Assembly: GCA_002311335.1 (NCBI GenBank)
Contig: DBZX01000066.1
Coordinates: 33,791-41,191, forward strand
DNA from: a bacterium UBP10_UBA1149
GTDB lineage: Bacteria > Desulfobacterota > Binatia > UBA1149
Length of the DNA stretch: 7,401 nucleotides
Direction of reading: 5' to 3'
Under the pieces are notes generated by a model. It did no database searches. It saw only the letters and a program-made list of their open reading frames with translations, and had not been told where the DNA came from. The translations under genes were made by a program, and so were the position numbers. Every line of letters starts with the position of its first letter. Position 1 is the first letter of the stretch. This document shows positions 6,134-7,401 of the stretch, in pieces.

Positions 6134-6147
6134 AAGACTGCAAAGTC
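6134..6147 (-). repeat. 14-bp repeat copy B (5' leader), inverted relative to copy A
   Basis: On the minus strand this reads GACTTTGCAGTCTT, identical to plus-strand 5374-5387. Both lie inside the predicted transcript of the secreted protein gene, so its leader and 3' region are complementary over 14 bases. The copy can also fold on itself (GACT, TTGC, AGTC). Confidence 0.85.
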
Positions 6148-6148
6148 G

Positions 6149-6167
6149 TGGAGCAAAAGCAGCTCCA
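6149..6167 (-). other. Leader hairpin upstream of the secreted protein gene
   Basis: TGGAGC and GCTCCA are 6-bp arms around a 7-nt loop in the predicted 5' untranslated region. It sits next to the 14-bp repeat hairpin. A possible closing stem pairs GATCGC (around 6169-6174) with GCGGATC (around 6121-6127), with one bulged base, which would give a three-way-junction-like fold. It matches no riboswitch class that I recognise. Confidence 0.45.
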
Positions 6168-6238
6168 AGCGATCACCCTGGGGCGGCGGTCACGTGACTA
6201 GATTTCCCTGCAGCGGTCGTAAGGTTCCAGTTGCGACG

Positions 6239-6268
6239 TTTATAGTAACTTGACAGGCCGGTTGTCAA
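6239..6268 (-). promoter_or_regulatory. Near-consensus sigma70 promoter of the secreted protein gene
   Basis: On the minus strand a perfect TTGACA -35 box (6263-6268) is separated by 18 bp from TATAAA (6239-6244), five of six matches to the -10 consensus. The start of transcription would be near 6232, leaving a leader of about 135 nt before the ATG at 6096. The -35 box is one arm of an inverted repeat, TTGACA with TGTCAA at 6250-6255 on the plus strand, seven bases apart, so a dimeric regulator could bind over the promoter. Confidence 0.8.
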
Positions 6269-6384
6269 GGCCAAAAGCCGGTTCATTCGATTATCCCGTT
6301 GTTTTTTACCCGGTTGGGGGGGTAACGGGCGATCTCTGTGCCCGTTCAGCGGCCAAATACGCGCCTGCGCGCACAGCGGTACCG

Positions 6385-6393
6385 TGGTAGAAT
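6385..6393 (+). promoter_or_regulatory. Candidate extended -10 promoter for the GT2 gene
   Basis: TGGTAGAAT contains the extended -10 TG dinucleotide and TAGAAT, five of six matches to TATAAT. No good -35 is seen at the expected distance, which extended -10 promoters can lack. Transcription would start near 6400, about 50 nt before the GTG at 6453. Confidence 0.5.
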
Positions 6394-6452
6394 CGCGTTG
6401 CGGCCCAGCTATATCGCCCCCTCGATCGGGGGGCCCACCCAACGGAACTCCA

Positions 6453-7401
6453 GTGAAACTGGTCATACAGATACCCTGCTACAACGAGGAGCAATGGCTG
6501 CCAACCACCGTGGCCGAACTGCCGCGGGCGTTGCGCGGCGTAGACGAGGTGGAGTTTCTCGTTGTAGACGACGGCAGCACCGATCGCACGGCCGAGGTGG
6601 CCGCCGAGCTGGGTGTTGACCACGTGGTCAGGGTGCCGGTAAACCAGGGCCTGGCGCGGGCTTTTTCGACCGGGCTCGACAAAGCGCTGCGGCTGGGCGC
6701 CGATATAATCGTCAACACCGACGCTGACAACCAGTACGACGCCGCCTGCATACAGCAGTTGGTCGATCCTATTCTCAGGGGCGAGGCCGACATGGTGGTG
6801 GGCGACCGCGCGCCCTCGACCCTGGCCCATTTCTCGCCGATCAAGAAGCTGCTGCAGGCGATCGGGTCGGCAATAGTCCGCGGCGTGTCGGGCACCAACG
6901 TACCCGACGTGACCAGCGGTTTTCGCGCTTTTTCGCGCGAAGCGGCGCTGCGCATGAACGTGGTTTCGGACTTCACCTATACCCTGGAGACCATAATCCA
7001 GGCGGGCAAAAAGCAGCTCTCGGTTGCCCACGTGGCCGTGGGGGTCAACCCCGACCTGCGACCTTCACGGCTCTTTACACGCACCTTTACCTACCTGACC
7101 AAGAGCCTGTCGACCATCGTGCGCATCTACGCACTGTACGAACCGCTGAGGTTTTTTTCGGCCATAGGCCTGGCCCTGCTCCTTGCGGGTTCGGCCATAG
7201 GCGCGCGCTTTCTCTACTACTACTTCACCACGGGTGGAGAGGGGCACATTCAATCGCTGATACTGGTAGCGGTCCTGTTGCTCGCCGGTTTCCAGACCGT
7301 GCTCATAGGCATGGTGGCCGACCTGATAGGTTCGAGTCGTCGATTGATAGAGGACACCCTGCTCAGGGTGCGCCGGCTCGAGCTCGGCGAGACGGAGAAT
7401 G
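6453..7401 (+). CDS. GT2 glycosyltransferase, polyprenyl-phosphate sugar synthase-like (3' end outside window)
   Basis: The frame runs from GTG 6453 without a stop to the window edge, giving 316 residues so far. It is a GT-A fold family 2 transferase of the dolichol-phosphate-mannose synthase / GtrB type. IPCYNEE (7-13) begins the nucleotide-sugar fold, VVDDGSTD (37-44) follows, and NTDADNQYD (88-96) carries the metal-binding DxD (Asp90, Asp92). VVGDR (115-119) and DVTSGFRAFSREAA (152-165) match the acceptor-side region of this subgroup. Two C-terminal membrane segments (about 234-258 and 268-292) precede a basic, amphipathic end, so the protein is probably near complete. It should transfer a sugar from a nucleotide donor to a polyprenyl phosphate at the cytoplasmic membrane face; which sugar cannot be told. 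A weak GGA at 6444-6446 lies 6 nt before the start. Isoleucine codons are unusual: 12 of 20 are ATA. Confidence 0.9.
   Translation, partial: MKLVIQIPCYNEEQWLPTTVAELPRALRGVDEVEFLVVDDGSTDRTAEVAAELGVDHVVRVPVNQGLARAFSTGLDKALRLGADIIVNTDADNQYDAACIQQLVDPILRGEADMVVGDRAPSTLAHFSPIKKLLQAIGSAIVRGVSGTNVPDVTSGFRAFSREAALRMNVVSDFTYTLETIIQAGKKQLSVAHVAVGVNPDLRPSRLFTRTFTYLTKSLSTIVRIYALYEPLRFFSAIGLALLLAGSAIGARFLYYYFTTGGEGHIQSLILVAVLLLAGFQTVLIGMVADLIGSSRRLIEDTLLRVRRLELGETEN

Larger units (their letters stand above)
6097..6452. other. 356-bp divergent intergenic region
   Basis: No gene is supported here. It holds, from left to right, the ribosome site and long leader of the secreted protein gene, a 10-bp palindrome GTCACGTGAC (6189-6198), the promoter with its inverted repeat, a second inverted repeat TTACCC/GGGTAA (6306-6311 and 6320-6325) without a terminator-type T-tract, and a candidate promoter for the GT2 gene near 6385-6393. 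It is AT-richer than its surroundings between about 6230 and 6310, as expected around promoters. Confidence 0.7.

Noticed and set aside
5362..6135. 257-codon plus-strand open frame opposite the secreted protein gene
   Set aside because: It begins in the terminator stem of the minus-strand gene and has no plausible start site; the minus-strand frame has a signal peptide, consensus ribosome site, promoter and terminator.
6121..6232. Known riboswitch (for example a cyclic-di-GMP GEMM element) in the leader
   Set aside because: The conserved core of that class is not present; only generic hairpins are seen.
6295..6329. Nested inverted repeats TTACCC/GGGTAA and CCCGTT/AACGGG as a terminator
   Set aside because: The T-run precedes the stem on the plus strand and an A-run follows on the minus strand, so it is not a terminator in either direction; kept only as an intergenic note.
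6306..7031. Minus-strand open frames opposite the GT2 gene
   Set aside because: The plus strand carries the full set of GT2 motifs in order; the minus frames have none.

Overview
The window is GC-rich bacterial DNA, densely coding on both strands. A short alanine-zipper lipoprotein resembling Braun lipoprotein (Lpp) and a signal-peptide protein rich in cysteines point to a Gram-negative (diderm) bacterium. The mix of glycosyltransferase types and the high GC would suit an uncultured deltaproteobacterium-like lineage, but nothing here fixes the taxonomy.

Layout from left to right: (1) the last 23 codons of an upstream gene (1-72, +), followed after 10 bp by a complete zinc-dependent medium-chain dehydrogenase (83-1105, +), probably in the same operon. 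(2) A convergent small lipoprotein gene (1132-1356, -) with a textbook ribosome binding site. (3) Divergent from it, a TMTC-like GT-C membrane protein with a short C-terminal TPR-like tail (1520-3115, +), which looks like a leaderless transcript. (4) Convergent with that, only 14 bp away, a second GT-C (GT39/PMT/ArnT-like) membrane glycosyltransferase (3130-5211, -). (5) A small, self-contained transcription unit for a secreted ten-cysteine protein of unknown family (5419-6096, -), with a near-consensus sigma70 promoter, a roughly 135-nt structured leader and a strong intrinsic terminator. (6) Divergent from it, a GT2 polyprenyl-phosphate-sugar-synthase-like glycosyltransferase (6453 to the right edge, +), incomplete in this window.

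Three of the genes form a plausible surface-glycan or protein-glycosylation set. The GT2 enzyme would charge a polyprenyl phosphate with a sugar on the cytoplasmic face, and the two GT-C enzymes could use such lipid-linked sugars on the periplasmic face. They are not one operon, so this link rests on family knowledge and proximity. The dehydrogenase at the left looks metabolically separate.

The most unusual part is the unit of the secreted cysteine-rich protein. Its protein family is not recognised, and its leader folds into candidate hairpins. A perfect 14-bp sequence in the leader recurs in inverted orientation between the stop codon and the terminator, so the two ends of the mRNA are complementary. 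No tRNA, rRNA, CRISPR array, insertion sequence or integration site was seen.
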